This document shows positions 1-13,111 of a stretch of DNA of 64,000 nucleotides, piece by piece. The stretch is from Hormiphora californensis. Lineage: Eukaryota > Ctenophora > Tentaculata > Cydippida > Pleurobrachiidae. Position 1 is the first letter of the stretch. Every line of letters begins with the position of its first letter. The position numbers and the translations under genes are program-made. A model generated the notes under the pieces. The model was not told where the DNA came from. It did no database searches and was given only the letters and a program-made list of their open reading frames with translations. Location of the stretch: the NCBI GenBank assembly GCA_020137815.1, contig CM035353.1, forward strand, positions 3,344,471 to 3,408,470, read 5' to 3'.

Positions 1-301
1 TTTCCACTTCATAATTTGGTAGGAATATGGCACCAAGCTTTTTCTCTATTATCAGAATTCGGAGGCGGTTGTCGGCGTGCGAGATGTTACAGTCGGTGCA
101 CCTGACATTCCCGAATCCCTGTGGCTAGAACCATGATATACCCATCACAGCTCTATTTCACCCATGCCTCTCTGGTATCTACTATCTATCTACTATATTA
201 CTACCTCACGGCTCACATGGGCTTTAATTTAGCCAAAATATCATCAAATATCATAAAAATATAACCTAGCTCTCCCCTTCTTCTCCCTACCCCCCTTACA
301 G

Positions 302-3060
302 CTGCGGTCGAGGAGAGTGCATTGAGAATGGAACCCAGTACATTGTAGTTGCGATTAGTTACCAGGTAAGTGGTAACAGCTAAACATACAATTCTAAGCC
401 AGCTTTGCGGTCGAGGGAGAGAAAGGCATTGAGAATGGAACCCCAGTAAGTGTAGTTGCGATAGCGGGTTTAGTTTCGATGGTGATGATACCGTAGGTGT
501 AAGGAATTGATTGATGAGTGTGCCCAGTCACCCTGTGGTGGAAATGGAGTTGTCTGAGAATTGGGAGGGAAGTACGAGTTGTGATGCTTGGATGCGATAC
601 AGTGTCCAACATTAAGTATCAACAAGTACGTAGGGAACGAACATAAACAACCATGAGAACAGACTTTAATTTAATGATTGGTAATGGTTAACTTTAATGT
701 TATGATTAATTACTCTAATATAGGGGGAACAGTGGGTTATAGACGAGTGTTTGGATAATTCTACCAGTGGAGAATTGGAGCGATTTGTGGTTCCAAGTGA
801 GGGGGAGCGGGGAGCTAATTGTGTCTCCAGAGCATTTTACAAAGGTAAGTTAAGGTAACTTTGGAAAACCGCCCATCACTATCGCAAACCATAGTTCAGG
901 TATATCCTAAAAACTATATCTTATAATAAATGACGAAAGCGAAGAGCAGAGATTTTTAATGGCCAAAAGGCCGCATAGGTTTCATAATAAGATCATTTAG
1001 AAAAGTGGCGGCAACACAGTATAACATAGGGTGGTAGATGCGCCGGTGTTGTAGATAGAGAGGGGGGGGTTTGGTGTTTCAATGTTGTTTGTTGGTTGTT
1101 TCAAATTTAGCCGCCATCTCACATAGCAGTAGTTAGCTGCTTTACCCTATATTGTTAAATGTTGTAACTCTAATGCAGGGATGGTGATCTGGGTGATTGT
1201 GGGTGTGCCGATGGGTACGAGGCCTCTGGAACACAGTTGGTGATACGATATCGATGATTGAGTGTCTGAAAAAAATCCCTGCAGAGCACGGAGGTGAATT
1301 CCATACCTCTTAGCTGCCCATCCCATAACTATAGAGACCGTTCCCTTCATAGTAGAACCCTAGTCCGATTTAGCAAATAGCTAACATAAAAATAGTTATG
1401 AACTGGATAAATGAAATGTTGTGGGACAATTGCTAACATGATTACAATGAATTCTTGACTAGCTTATAAAACTAATTAGATCTAATTATCCCAGGAGTGT
1501 ACTAACACATAGGGTAATTATCTAATTATCCCACTAGGAGTGTACTAACACAGATGGTAATTACCAATGCGCATGTCCCGATGGAACTGCAGTGTCCACG
1601 TCCTCTGAAGGAGAGTGTATCAGTTTTAAAGCTTGTAATTTGTCCGGAGAAAGGAACGAAATTACCAGGCTACTATACGGGGGGTTGGTAACACCTCAAA
1701 GTTATTGGGGAGTACCAAGATAAAAACCTGTTTACTTTAATCGTTTTATGATTTATGTTTCTATGAGGCTCTTAAATTAATTAAAAATCTAAAACAAAAA
1801 AAAAACTACCAAATCCTAAAAACTTTACTACACCCACACAGATTCAAGGGGTGTCGAAGAAAGAGTTGAAGGAAAATGGAAATATTGTTTGGACTAAAGA
1901 TGGATCTGCGTGGGATCCTGAGACCGATGCCGCTGAAACAGCCCGAGGATTCACTCTTTAGTACGTGCCTAATTTTACTCAATATAAACTTATCGATGAC
2001 ATAATCAACAACATAAACGATTATTATTACTTGACCCTTAATCCGCCGGCGGGCAGGCATCTTGGTTGAATCGTTTGTGATGGAAATCAAATTAACTTAA
2101 TTATTTTTTCCATGATTTCCAGCCTGAGGATGCTGGTTATTTACGAGGCCAACCGTGTTTGTTCCTAGAGAGGAAGACTGGCGATGAAATGTGCAAAGTT
2201 GGAATTCCAGTAATCATGCTAGGTAAATTTACATTTCTTGCAGTCCCGGCTATTTATAATTCACTGAGATGTACAGTTGTACTAATAACACGTCATTTTT
2301 GCCTTCAGAGGGTTCAGCCGAGTTGTCAATTATAAAAATAGCCAAGTTTGCCAAAACCCTTCCTGTCGGAAGTTAAGGGAGTTGATTGAAGAGTGAGATG
2401 AAGTGCAAAATGCAAGTTTCTAAACTACCAACGTTGAGTAATTGTGATCTATGCAATCGCCATTTACTGTATGTTGTCCCTATAATAAGTGGTACCATAT
2501 GGTATACCATGCGCGATCGATTTCTCGCCTCGTGTGAGATCGATCAGATGATTCGATCTCGCACACATGTATATAGTCACCAAAATTCCCTTGTACCAAT
2601 GATACATCTGATCCCCCTTCCTCAAAATGTACCAATTCTTTTAACTCACCTGCATTTGAGTCTATAAAACTATCTACTGTCACTCCGTGGTCACCGTTAT
2701 ATGATTCCCCCACCCTCCCCTCCCTCCCCTCCCCTGTGCTATTCTGATATATCCCTGTACCCAGTTGCAGTGGGATGCATCTATGTGGGTGAACAATGTT
2801 CAACTGGTACAAGGTGGATGATTCCGGAGAGGTGACGCTTCATCGAGGATATGGTGATATTAACTTTAACTACAAAGGAGGTAATTTACACGTGCACATT
2901 TACACAGTCCTAACTGCAGACTTGACGTTGGGTATGTAATGGGTAGGTAATCAGTCAGATGACAGGTACAATCGTGAACGTTCTATTTTTCTAACTAACA
3001 ATAAATAATTTCAGGAAAATATCGGTTGTCGTTTGAGTTGAGGCCACCAGGTCCGGCGTA
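302..3060 (+). pseudogene. Broken EGF-like / Ig-like extracellular protein gene (exon blocks)
   Basis: Several exon-like blocks share one strand. Block 302-365 ends in gtaagt and reads C-G-R-G-E-C. Block 724-844, bounded by atatag and gtaagt, reads WVIDECLDN and joins the first block in phase. A block near 1174-1255 reads GDCGCADGYEASG. Block 1546-1630 reads YQCACPDGT, an EGF-like ending. Block 1852-1957 reads NGNIVWTKDG and block 2124-2221 reads PEDAGYLRGQPC, the tryptophan and the D-x-G-Y-x-x-x-x-C halves of an Ig-like domain. A block near 2810-2880 reads FNWYKVDDSG, another Ig-type strand C. The junctions 844/1177 and 1957/2124 are out of frame and the 2.8-kb block has a stop just upstream, so either the gene has decayed or the sequence carries indels. 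No start or stop codon is assigned. Family assignment rests on motifs only. Confidence 0.4.
403..475 (+). repeat. Degenerate tandem copy of the 302-365 exon block
   Basis: The segment repeats the preceding exon block (tgcggtcgagg..ggcattgagaatggaacc..gtgtagttgcgat) with several small insertions that destroy the reading frame. It looks like a local tandem duplication that has decayed. Confidence 0.5.
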
Positions 3061-3099
3061 GCGTGGAACACCTACAAATGTGAAATTCCAACAGCAGCA

Positions 3100-5051
3100 A
3101 GTGTTAACGCTTTCGTTGAGGTCACCATGGTCTGGGAACTAATAACATATTTGGAAGTACTGATCAGAGTACAATGATCTGTCCCTGTATTGGCTGATAC
3201 ACCAGGGATTCACGTGAGCCTAAAATAACGCGTTTCTGATTGGTTGTTTACTTGGACGTGAACCAAAGCATGAGATGTAAATTAGAATAGAGAACGGACC
3301 CATTTTGAAAGAACTGTCTGTAATTTGCAAACTTCGGAAAAAAAGCATTCTAAAATCCGAAACTTTATTGTCCGTTTCCATTCATTAATGGGGAAAACAG
3401 TCATGCCTGAACAGAGCGAGGTTTCAGGCCTAGACTGGTGGGTATTATGGAGGGCCAAATATCTACAGGGCGTCGATCAAACGACATAATGGAGATCAGG
3501 GTTATCGAGGCGATATTTGGACCGGATACTTCCTATGGAGCTTTGTGACCGAGGTATAATTCGCCGTGATTCGCACGTTCTGAGCAGACTGGTGCCGCAA
3601 GGGCCCTCGTTATATCTGGGCTTAGTATCGGCCTATGTTTAGCATTCACGGCTTATTAAAAAGAGTTCGATCATCTTCGTGTCACTTACTATAGATAACA
3701 GTGTGTAGCCCACTATAATATGTAATACTAGCAGTTTATTGAGTGGAGGTAATTCTCAACAACCACCTGCAGCTGGGTACACATTTGGATTGAGAGGCGC
3801 GACGTGACCAAGTTACACGTGGACGATTGTCGTTGCTATGGCACACCTGGTGGCGCGCCATGGCGCTCTTTAAACCTTATAAGGTATGATTAGTGAACTT
3901 AATACTATATTCTCCTGCCCCATCTCACACTTCCATTCAGCTTTTCTCACATTCTAATTGGTTTACCTCGAGGTAAGGAGATTAGAGATCTTTTTTTTTT
4001 TTTTTTTTTTCTCTCTGTGCGCATATTCCCCTTTCTTGGTAATAGACCATCTCGTTGGTGTTACAACACTAGAAAGTAAACAGCTCTCAACGTTACCCTT
4101 GTTTGCGACCCCAGTTTTTTCTCAAACCGGCACTGTCTGATTCACTTAATCACTAGTGTATGTTAACAATCTCGATAACATGCAGAGCAGTTTTGTCAAC
4201 AAAAGTTATGTAGTGGTTTCGGGGCACGGTCTCTAAATTCGCCCGTAGGCACTGTGATAGGTTTTCAGACAGGGACTAACACGGAGGAGGTAGCATCGGT
4301 AGGGGTAGCAAATCCGGGAAGGGTTACCCGCCTAGCCGAGATCCTCTGGAGCGAGTCTCGGGGTAGGAGGGATGGGTGAATGTTACGGGTTGGGAATGGG
4401 AAGGGGATGGAAACTCAAGGAGGGAGAGAGGTTTGTGCCTAGTTCCCATGTTCGTTACATTTGAATAAACATCTTAATGTCTATATGTCCTACAACCCGG
4501 AATGTGATTTGTAGGGAGTGATAAGAAACGGGGCTTTTGGAAAATGAATTGAGTGACATTGATTCGTGAGGGCAAAGGGTAATCTATGGGTTGGGGTGAG
4601 TGCGTGATGCCGCTAGTCCAAATTTTACATGAGATACTGTTCTTATTGTGAATGGGTATAGGACAGAATTCAGATTCGCCCAATCGCTAGCCTCAGCCAA
4701 TCGATAGCTCAGTCACCCATTTGCCAACCAGGTGATAATATGGTATGTGGGACAAGAGAGTTGGGGCTTCTGATTTAATGAAAAACGAGAAAAAGGATCG
4801 GGAGTAGAGAGTGTGGGAGAGAGGCGAGCAGACAGAGAAGGGAAGACAAGGCAAGGGGGTGAAATAAGCTACACCACCCGCTAATTGGGACCCTATCAAA
4901 AGAAAGGATCGGGAGGAGATCTCCCGCTGAGAACTACAAGGAGGAAAGAATGGGAAGAGAGAGATGAGAGAAATGTGAGACCAGGAAGGGCAATTAACAC
5001 CGAAAATGGTCACGAACCAGAAAGAGATGAAATACAAGACTAATAGGATCC

Positions 5052-5095
<44 letters not shown>

Positions 5096-6560
5096 ATACA
5101 TAAAAAGATATAAACCCGGCTGGCTCCTATCAACAGGCTATCTGCCATAGCGAGAGAGAGAGAGAGAGAGGGGGAGAGAGAGGGAGGAGAGAGAGAGAGA
5201 GATAGAAGAAGAGATAGAGCGAGCGAGAGAGGGGGGGGAGGAAATGGAGTGCACTGAAAGGGGAGGTGACTTGTGCTATTCTGAAGAGCATACCGAGATT
5301 CAGGAACCTGAAGAATAGATTAGTTGTGGTAGTGTGGGCGAGTGAACTTACCGCTCCTTATCGGGAGCATGCCCTGCAAATGAAATCCCTAGAATAAGGG
5401 GGTTAAGATTTGTGATAATTATCGGTTTCCATTTCTTACCTTGGTCGACCTGATTGGAATGGTATGGCTGAATTGTGTACCCTTTACAGGACCTGGGCGA
5501 GTGGGATAAGACAAACACCCCATCCAACCCCAACCAAAAAACTATCCCAAACTAGCCCCTCGCTGCCTCCCCCAAAGACCAGGAAACCCCACCCACTTCT
5601 CCCTCTTAGGGAGAACGAAGCAGTCCTGACCCCGGGCAAGAACGACCCTTACTAGGGGAACAGAGCCCCTGAACCCACCCCTCTCTCCCCACAGAAAACT
5701 CTGCCCGGTCCTGGAGTGAGTGCATGGCCTTACCCTTTCCTCAGCAGGAACGTGCTCTGAAACATGTTACCTAACAACTAGCAGTAATAAGTAAAACGGG
5801 GGAAAATAGTAAAACAACTAGACAAACACCAAAGCCAACTCATGCTAAGCTCCATTCCCCGGCCTGGACTAAAACTAGAATGAAGAACGATAAATGACTA
5901 ATGACACATACAACTAAATGGAAGGTCATACCGGAAAGGATAAGTAGAAAGGTGACCTAGCTAAGGGAAAAAAAACTAATTAACCGCCATGACATGACCA
6001 ACTCAAGAAGAAATGAATAATGAACAACACAATAACATGAAGGTCTTATCTGATTGGAGAATGTAGATCGGTGGTCGGTGTAGCTGGTCCTTTGTTTGCT
6101 GTATCTTCACAGTAGCAGGGGATGGCGGGACTTGGTAGATCGAGATATTTACAAAGTGGTGAAATTTGAGAAGGCCCGGAGAGGAGGGAGAGCCGTGACC
6201 TAACAATTACAACAATACGAGAAGTGATCCGATTAGAGATCTTTCTTCTCTCGCTCCATCCATGGCCTTTCTCTCATTTTTCTGTGCTAGTGCTTTTATT
6301 TCGTTTAACCGATATTGTGTTATTGCTGCAGATGGTGGTGGTAAATCAGAGTCCCCTCTAGCCTCTGATTTACCACCTACCTAGAGGCTCTAGGCCAGAT
6401 GATCTCCTATGGTCAGGTCTCCAGTCTCCTATGGCCAGGTGATCTCCTATGGTCAGAGTTCCAGCTGTTTGTCTGAAAAAAATTAGTTGTGTGACTTGGA
6501 TACATGCACCATATAGCAGATAAATAATCATAAGTCTATTAAATTCATTATATTTTATAA
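3100..6560. other. Intergenic stretch without a supported gene
   Basis: No exon with convincing splice sites and recognisable protein was found. It holds a 20-base T run (3991-4010), a perfect (AG)n microsatellite (about 5054-5092), a second GA-rich tract (about 5149-5240) and a 15-bp-arm hairpin at 6336-6377 (GGTGGTAAATCAGAG and its complement). Next to the hairpin are three copies of a motif like tctcctatggtcagg at 6400-6460. Confidence 0.5.
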
Positions 6561-6639
6561 CACTATAGAGAATTGTCTGCCTCATAATCATACGTGGGGC
6601 TTACGAGCGGGCTGAAGGTTGGATGAGGCGGTGGAGTAG

Positions 6640-8320
6640 GGCTGTGGGTGGGGTGGCTGCAGGTGGGGTGGCTGAAGGTGGGGTGGCTGCAGGTGGGGTG
6701 GCTGCAGGTGGGGTGGCTGCATGGTGGGGGGCTGCAGGTGGGGTGGCTGCAGGTGGGGTGGCTGCAGGTGGGGTGGCTGCAGGTGGGGTGGCTGAAGGTG
6801 GGGTGGTGTGAGGGTGGGAGTGGGTGGGGTGAAGGTGGGGGTGGTCTGAGGTGGGGTGGCTGCATGTGGGGTGGCTGCATGTGGGGTGGCTGAAGGTGGG
6901 GTGGCTGCAGGGGGGGGTGGTGCTGAAGGTGGGGTGGCTGAAGGTGGGGTGGCTGCAGGTGGGGTGGCTGCATGTGGGGTGGTGGGTTGGCTGGCAGGGG
7001 TGGCTGCAGTGGGGTGGCTGAAGTGAAGGTGGGGTGGCTGCAGGTGGGTGGTGGGATGAAGGTGGGGTGGCTGAGGGTGGGTGGCTGAAGGTGGGGTGGC
7101 TGCAGGTGGGGTGGCTGCAGGTGGGGTGGCTGCAGGTGGGGTGGTGCTGAAGGTGGGGTGGCTGCAGGTGGGGTGGCTGAAGGTGGGGTGGCGGCTGTGA
7201 AGGTGGGTGGCTGATGTGGGGGTGGCTGAGGCTGTGGGTTTGGAGTAGGGTTTGCATGTGGGGTGGCTGCAGGTGGGGTGGCTGAAGGTGGGGTGGCTGC
7301 AAGGTGGGGTGGCTGAAGGTGGGGTTGGCTGCAGTTGGAGGATGGAACGGATGGGGTAGGAAGGTAGGGGGGACTGAAGGAGAGGAGGGCATGCGGTGGG
7401 GGTGGAGGTCTTGCAGACGTGGGGTGGTAGAAGGTGGGAGGCTGCAGAGGGGGTGGTGAAGAGAATGGGGGCTGAAAGAGGGGGGGTGGCTGCAAAAGGG
7501 GTGGCTGGTGCGGTGGAGTAAAGCTGAGGGGGTGGCGAAGGGGGGGGGTGAGTGGTGAAGATGAAGTGGGGGGCTGAGGTGGAGGTGCTAGTGGGGTAGT
7601 GCGCGGAAACAGTGAGGTGAGCGAAGGTGGACGTGCGTGAAGGGGTGTGCGGGGGTAGCGCAGTGGGGAGGCGCAGGGGGGGGATGAAGGTTGGGTGGCA
7701 GAAGGTGGTGCGGGCACAGGAGGGGTTGGGAGTAGGTGGGAGGTTTGAGGTGGGTGACTGAAGGGTGAGGGTGGGACCTGGACAGTGGGGGTTATGAAGG
7801 TGGGGGTGATGAAGTGGGGGTGGATGAAGGGTGGTGGAAGAAGGTGGGGAGGATGAAGTGTGGGGTGGATGAACGGTGGGGTGGTGCATGCAGTGGTGGG
7901 GGCTGTAGGTGGGTTTCTGCAGTGGGATGAAGGTGGGGTGCGAAGGTGGCGTGAAGGGGGTGGGGTGGAGGGGTGGTGAAGGTGGGGTGGAGTGAGGTGG
8001 GGTGTGCAGCAGGTGGGGGGATGCAGGGGGGGTGCTGAGGTTGGGGTTGGCTGCAAGTGGGGTGGGATTAAGGTGGGGTGGCTGCAGGTGGGGTTGGCTG
8101 AAGGTGTGTGATGGGGGTGGCTGCAGGTGGGGGGGCTGCAGGTGGGGTGGCTGCAGGTGGGGTGGCTGCAGGTGGGGTGGCTGAAGGTGGGGTGGCTGCA
8201 GGTGGGGTGGCTGCAGGTGGGGTGGCTGCAGGTGGGTGGGGGGGTGGCTGCAGGTGGGTGCGAGGTGGGGTGGCTGAAGGTGGCTGTGGGTGGCGGAGGA
8301 GGAGCTGCTGTGTAGTCCCA
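6640..8320. repeat. G-rich 15-bp minisatellite (GTGGGGTGGCTGCAG)
   Basis: The unit GTGGGGTGGCTGCAG (variant CTGAAG or CTGCATG) is repeated with growing divergence across about 1.7 kb. The flanks (6640-6980, 7040-7330, 8060-8280) are regular and the centre (7330-8050) is degraded. Because 15 is a multiple of three, very long stop-free frames appear on both strands (H/P/Q-rich on minus, G/V/W-rich on plus). These are artefacts of the repeat rather than genes. The plus strand is dense in G runs and could form G-quadruplexes. Confidence 0.9.
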
Positions 8321-8679
8321 TGGCAGAGGGAGGGGAGGAGCTGCGTGTAGTACCTGGCGGAGGATATGATCCAGACGGTGGTATAATTACTTCACATCAT
8401 GAAAAGTGATACATATTTGCATGGACAAAGATATACTATATTGCTATCATAGCAATGGGAGGAGGAGGAGGGAGGAAGGAAATTGAAAATTAGCACGTAT
8501 AACTGATTGTAGTGTGTAACACTCATGGGAGTGGGTGTCAGTAATGATGTTAGTGGGTGAAAACTTACGGTAGCAAACAGGGAAATGTGGGGTCCATATG
8601 GGGTCCATGTTATAACTGCTAATTTAGTGGTATGTTATAACATACCCACTATTGGCAATTTGCGATTTGCGGGCATCGC

Positions 8680-8770
8680 ACTATAGACGCAGTACCCACG
8701 TAGTCCGTCTATATTGCGTGTGTCTATACTGCGTCTATAATGCGTCTATGGTGCGTCTATAATGCGTCCT
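8680..8770. repeat. Short tandem array of TGCGTCTATA-type units
   Basis: About six imperfect copies of a 10-13 bp unit built on gcgtctata(a/t)tg. A single related unit (gcgtctatatcgcatct) recurs in both copies of the 16-20 kb duplication. Confidence 0.6.
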
Positions 8771-8779
8771 GGGGCGGCC

Positions 8780-10522
8780 TCCTCCGCCTTGTTACGTCCT
8801 AGTAGTAGATAAAACTTTGGGCGCCACCAAAAAAACGGGTTTGGGACACAATTTTGAGGGTTACTAAGTCACGTGGGCCAACCCGTTAAACCCAATTTGT
8901 ATTTAAAAAGACAGATAATTCTTATAATTTGGAGAGGGAAAGTCGTGAATTTTTCCAGGGGAAAAAGTTTTAAAGTACAAAAAAACTCATTCTTCTTCAA
9001 CTCCCAGTTTTCCTTTTTCCCGAAATTTTTAAACTTGATTTAACTTTTTCAACTTAAACATTAGAATTTTTTATTTTATCGTATATTGGGTTTTACCTAT
9101 TTTTTTTTATCGTTTTTTTATTTGGGTCTTTACCCCTTTTTCAGTAGACCCTTTAAATTTTCCCTATTTTAAAAAGAAAGAAAAGGGGGTGTGAGAGAAA
9201 AAAACTTTAAAAAGCAAACTATGAAAAAGTTTAAAATTTAATGGAAGGGGGTAGGTACCAAAAAAAAATTTCTTCCTATTTCGTTAAAAGGGGCAAAAAT
9301 ACAAAATTTTAATATGTAATAAAATTTCCCAAGGGGATAAAACATATAGTATTAGGGGGTTTTTGGATGGTAAGTAAAATAGTAAACATTATAAATAACC
9401 CCCCACACAGGCTACCAAAATAAAGTAGGCCTCTGTCCCCGATACCTTTTTGGGGGCTAAAAGTAACGTTTGCCCTAAATTTGGGAAAAAACCCCCCGTT
9501 GGGTCAAAACAAACTAGACTTCCAGAGTCCATAGTTGCCTTCCTGAATATAAGAGAAGCCGGGGGTTTTGCATTTGGGTTTGGGAGGGGTTTTATAAATT
9601 TATTTTAAACAAAAAGGGGCTCACAATACAGATCATTCTGACAGGTGCTTACCTATAAGATTTGGTCTTCTTCTTATCTTCGATCTTCACAATAATACAT
9701 TTGATTTACGGCATGGTTATGGCTAGGTGGAGGGAAGGGCCCTTTTAAAGGATTTTTTCTTTGGTTTTTACGAATTCCCCGTGATCTCACACCTACATTA
9801 TTTTTTATTCCCCTTTTTTTTTTCCAAAGTCTCAGTGGAAAGGGGGTTTTTCCCTTTTTATTCACAAACCCCCAAAATACGGTTTTAAAAGGAAAAATTT
9901 AAAGGTTTTGGGGTGGGGAAAAAGGGCCATTTTTTGGGCAAATCTAAATTTTTTTTAAAACCTGGGGGGTCGAGTAGCCCCCCCCGCAAATTTTATCTCA
10001 AGGTCCGGGTTTCGAAACTTCCTTTCTCTTTTTTAGGCGGATATCATATTATAATAAAAAACCGGGTTTCCCTGTTGTAAATTGGGGACCCCCCCTACAG
10101 TTTAGGTCCTCATTTTCGTTTGTTTTTTTTCTTTGGTTAAAGGTGCCCTTAAAGTTTCCCCGGAGAGCCCGAAAGGGCCCCTTCCCGGGAAAAAGTTTGG
10201 GGGAGGGGCCGAATAAAGAGGTCTGTTTGCAAGGCCCAATTCTTGTAGCCGTGCCATGGGGAAATAGTCGTGCCTGAACCTCAGGTTCAGGCACGACTGT
10301 TCCCCCCCCCCCATTATACAGTAGTTCTCCTTATACAGTAGTTCTCCTTATTGCCGCGGAGAAGCTTCTAAACTAAACTATATTCTTATACATTTAGGTG
10401 CCGGCAGGCACCTCCGACCCGAAGAAAACAGCAAAAAACGAAAAAAAGAAAAAAAAATTTTTGCCCCTGCCACAAAAACCCAAAAATGCCGGCCCTATTA
10501 AGAACAAAGAAAGGTCTTTTTT

Positions 10523-10561
<39 letters not shown>
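8780..10561. other. Homopolymer-rich stretch, no gene seen
   Basis: Dense runs of identical bases (ccccttttt, ggggtttt, aaaaaaa) end in 37 consecutive G (10525-10561). No exon or element ends were recognised apart from a fragment of the CAGTCGTGCCTGAACC palindrome family at about 10268-10306. The texture resembles poorly resolved sequence as much as real low-complexity DNA. Confidence 0.5.
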
Positions 10562-10563
<2 letters not shown>

Positions 10564-10589
10564 AAAAACATGTCAACGATTGTGGCCAC

Positions 10590-11340
10590 ACCGTTTGAGA
10601 TATCGACTTGAAATTTTGTAGGCATGTTCTTGTAGTATTCCTTTGTGTCATGACGTTGGCGGATTTTTGAATTTTTAATTAATTAATTAATTATAGGTAA
10701 TTAAAAAAGGTGCAAGGGCACCGTGCCCCTGCACATTGCGTGTTATGTCCCTTGCACCGCGCCCTTGCACCAAATTCTATTTTCCGTTCTGCTTAAAATA
10801 TCGACTTGAAACTTTGTAGGAATGTTCTTCAATCATAAAAGATGATGTTCGAAAAGTGGGAATAGTCAAAATTAATTAATTAGTTAGTTAGAGCCGTGCA
10901 AAAAATGGAATTTGGTGCAAGGGCAGGCAATGTGCAAGGGCAAATGGTGCAAGGGCAGCCCCTTGCACCAATTTTATGATCGAACTGTGTCCACACCGTT
11001 TAATATTTTGACACGAAACTTTCTATGCATGTTCTAGTAGCATAACTACGAGTACTAGAAGAGCCGTATGATTAATATATCAATTAGGTAATTAATTATA
11101 GGCAAATTAATTAAAATTTGCCCCTGCACAATTTGTGCAAATTTCCCCTGAACATGTGCCCTTGCACCATTTTGTTTGCCCATGCACTAAATTATATTTT
11201 CCGTTCTGCTTAAAATATCGACTTGAAACTTTCTAGGAATGTTCTTCATGCATAAAACATATAATATAATCTACAGAAAGTGGGATTCCCACTGGGAATA
11301 GTCAAAATTAATTAATTAATTACTTAGAGATTAATTTTGG
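10590..11340. repeat. Degenerate ~210-bp tandem satellite
   Basis: Four units recur at about 10600, 10797, 11005 and 11215. Each carries a core like atatcgacttgaaactttgta followed by ggaatgttctt. Between cores lie palindromic tgcaagggca / tgcccttgca motifs and short runs of taattaatt. Confidence 0.65.
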
Positions 11341-11475
11341 GGTGGCCCCTGCACAATTTTGGCAAATTTGATATTCAAACTTTGAGCCTTTGTGAAAGTA
11401 ATGAAAATTATTTATTTCAGGTTATGATGAACAATAAGCTATAAAAACGCCCCTTTTTGTTACACAAGCCTGTGC

Positions 11476-11555
11476 TTGGTATCGAAGACACCTCACACTC
11501 TGTCGCCGGGCGACCTTCGCGTGCACACGCTGGCAAGGGGTAACTTCGTAACCAA
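11476..11555. mobile_element. 80-bp mini-element, TTGGT..ACCAA ends, 9-bp TSD
   Basis: The insert starts TTGGTATCGAAGACACCTCA and ends GGTAACTTCGTAACCAA. It is flanked by exact 9-bp direct repeats AGCCTGTGC (11467-11475 and 11556-11564). A 9-bp duplication is typical of Mutator-type transposases, so this is best read as a very short non-autonomous element. Three further members lie in the window. Confidence 0.85.
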
Positions 11556-11814
11556 AGCCTGTGCATTGTGCATAATGAAATGGATAAATTTTCATCCAGT
11601 TGCTGGCGATAGAACTCGATAGAGTTCGATTGATTTACCATGACAACGGAGTTGGTTACCATACTAACCAGAGAATTCGTTGTAAAATAGTCCTTTCTTG
11701 CTATAAACTCGGCCTTTAGATAGAAAATTGATTTTATTCTACTCGCACTAATGCAAGGGCATTTCACAGTTTGGTGCCGTTATTTTTGTCTCTATCTTTA
11801 ATAGGATTTTGGGA

Positions 11815-12960
11815 TTAGACTGAAAGTATGGGATCATTTGAGAAGTAGTGAAGATTTGAAAATGTTAGCAACTTGCCGGTTCGACAAACTAAACCCATAT
11901 GATTCCAACTTCGGGTCGGACGAGGGGAAGCTTGCCTTTTGCGAACATTTATATCTCTCCTAACGAGTAATTCACTCAAAATGTAACTTTCAGTCTTTTT
12001 TTTTCGATCCGCAGTTCCATCAAACTCTAAGGTGAACCCAATGACTACAATAAGAGTTAACATGCACTTTTTACATGTCCATTGAAAATTCCGGCACTCA
12101 GTTGCAGTATTAGAATGCGGGTTTTGATTATCATTACTTCTAAGCAGATGTAACATGTTATTGCTAGAGGTCGTTCACCAATATCGGGGTGAGACATCCA
12201 GTCCACTCTATCCAGCTATGCTTGAGGTTGAGTTTGAAACAAATTTAACCTCCAGAATCCGTCTCCATCTTCCTGAAAAATAAGAGTGTTAAATAAATTG
12301 TTAATAACGCATATTTTCATAAAACAATGAATGAGCGAGTATTCTGAGAATATATACCAAGATCTGCCTGGCGCCGCCGACCCCATCTGATCGCACTGCC
12401 ATCAAATGGGGGTATGGCGCCGCCATACAGACCAAGATAGAACAAGTTAAGATTAAATGCTACTATACAATAAACTCTAATATTTACATATTGTGCATCC
12501 TAGTTGTATGGCACCCGAGATATTTTCCGGCGATCCGTATTATTAGGCCTAGCGTGTCCAGGTTGGACGCTCGAAACCAGGCCATGGCCACTTGGTCTTT
12601 GTTAGCGGAGGGGAAGGGCTTCAGCGGTGCTCGTGGTTCGGACCGGTACCTTTGGTTCTCCCTGAAACAGATATCACATGTTGAACAGAACACATATTTT
12701 TTCTTAGAATTTTATTTTATTTTCTTTTCAGCCACAATGGTGCTATAACTTAAATGTTTCTATTGCCACAAGACGGTGGCCGAGGACGCCCTCACCGCCC
12801 TGGGGTGGCCTCCTCCGCCTCGTTACGTCCTTTATCCTTGAATAAATTAATCTATGTATATCAAATCTTCTATCAAATTCTATAGTTCAGCAAAAGAGGT
12901 CTGTTTACAAGTTCCAATTCTTGTAGCCGTGCCCGTACTGCAGTCACGCCTGTCAAACCT
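11815..12960. repeat. First copy of the 12-20 kb shuffled repeat family
   Basis: Blocks here recur at 15889-16330, 17065-17930, 18205-18950 and 19680-19980: a fragment beginning tttgaaacaaatttaa, a block containing ggttggacgctcgaaacc, and a block containing ccctggggcggcctcctccg. The fragment around 12230-12275 reads on minus as a decayed copy of the ETDxGxFVCFK module. No intact gene is visible. Confidence 0.55.
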
Positions 12961-13111
12961 CTAGAATCCTCATATATATGACTCATATTGTTCGATATAT
13001 TCAGCTATTGCGCTGGTAGAAGGATCGTAGATCTCCGGCTTACGACTTGCCGCGGCTCCATACTTCAGTAGATCTGCACCATTGGTTCGAGCTCCTTCGG
13101 ACCCCGATTTA

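Noticed and set aside
4693-5148. 151-codon minus frame over the (AG)n tract
   Set aside because: Frame driven by the microsatellite (LSLSLS), with no domain and no splice sites.
6563-8321. Very long open frames (up to 577 codons, H/P/Q-rich on minus)
   Set aside because: They lie wholly in a 15-bp minisatellite whose unit keeps several frames open on both strands at once. There is no domain and no splice or start context.
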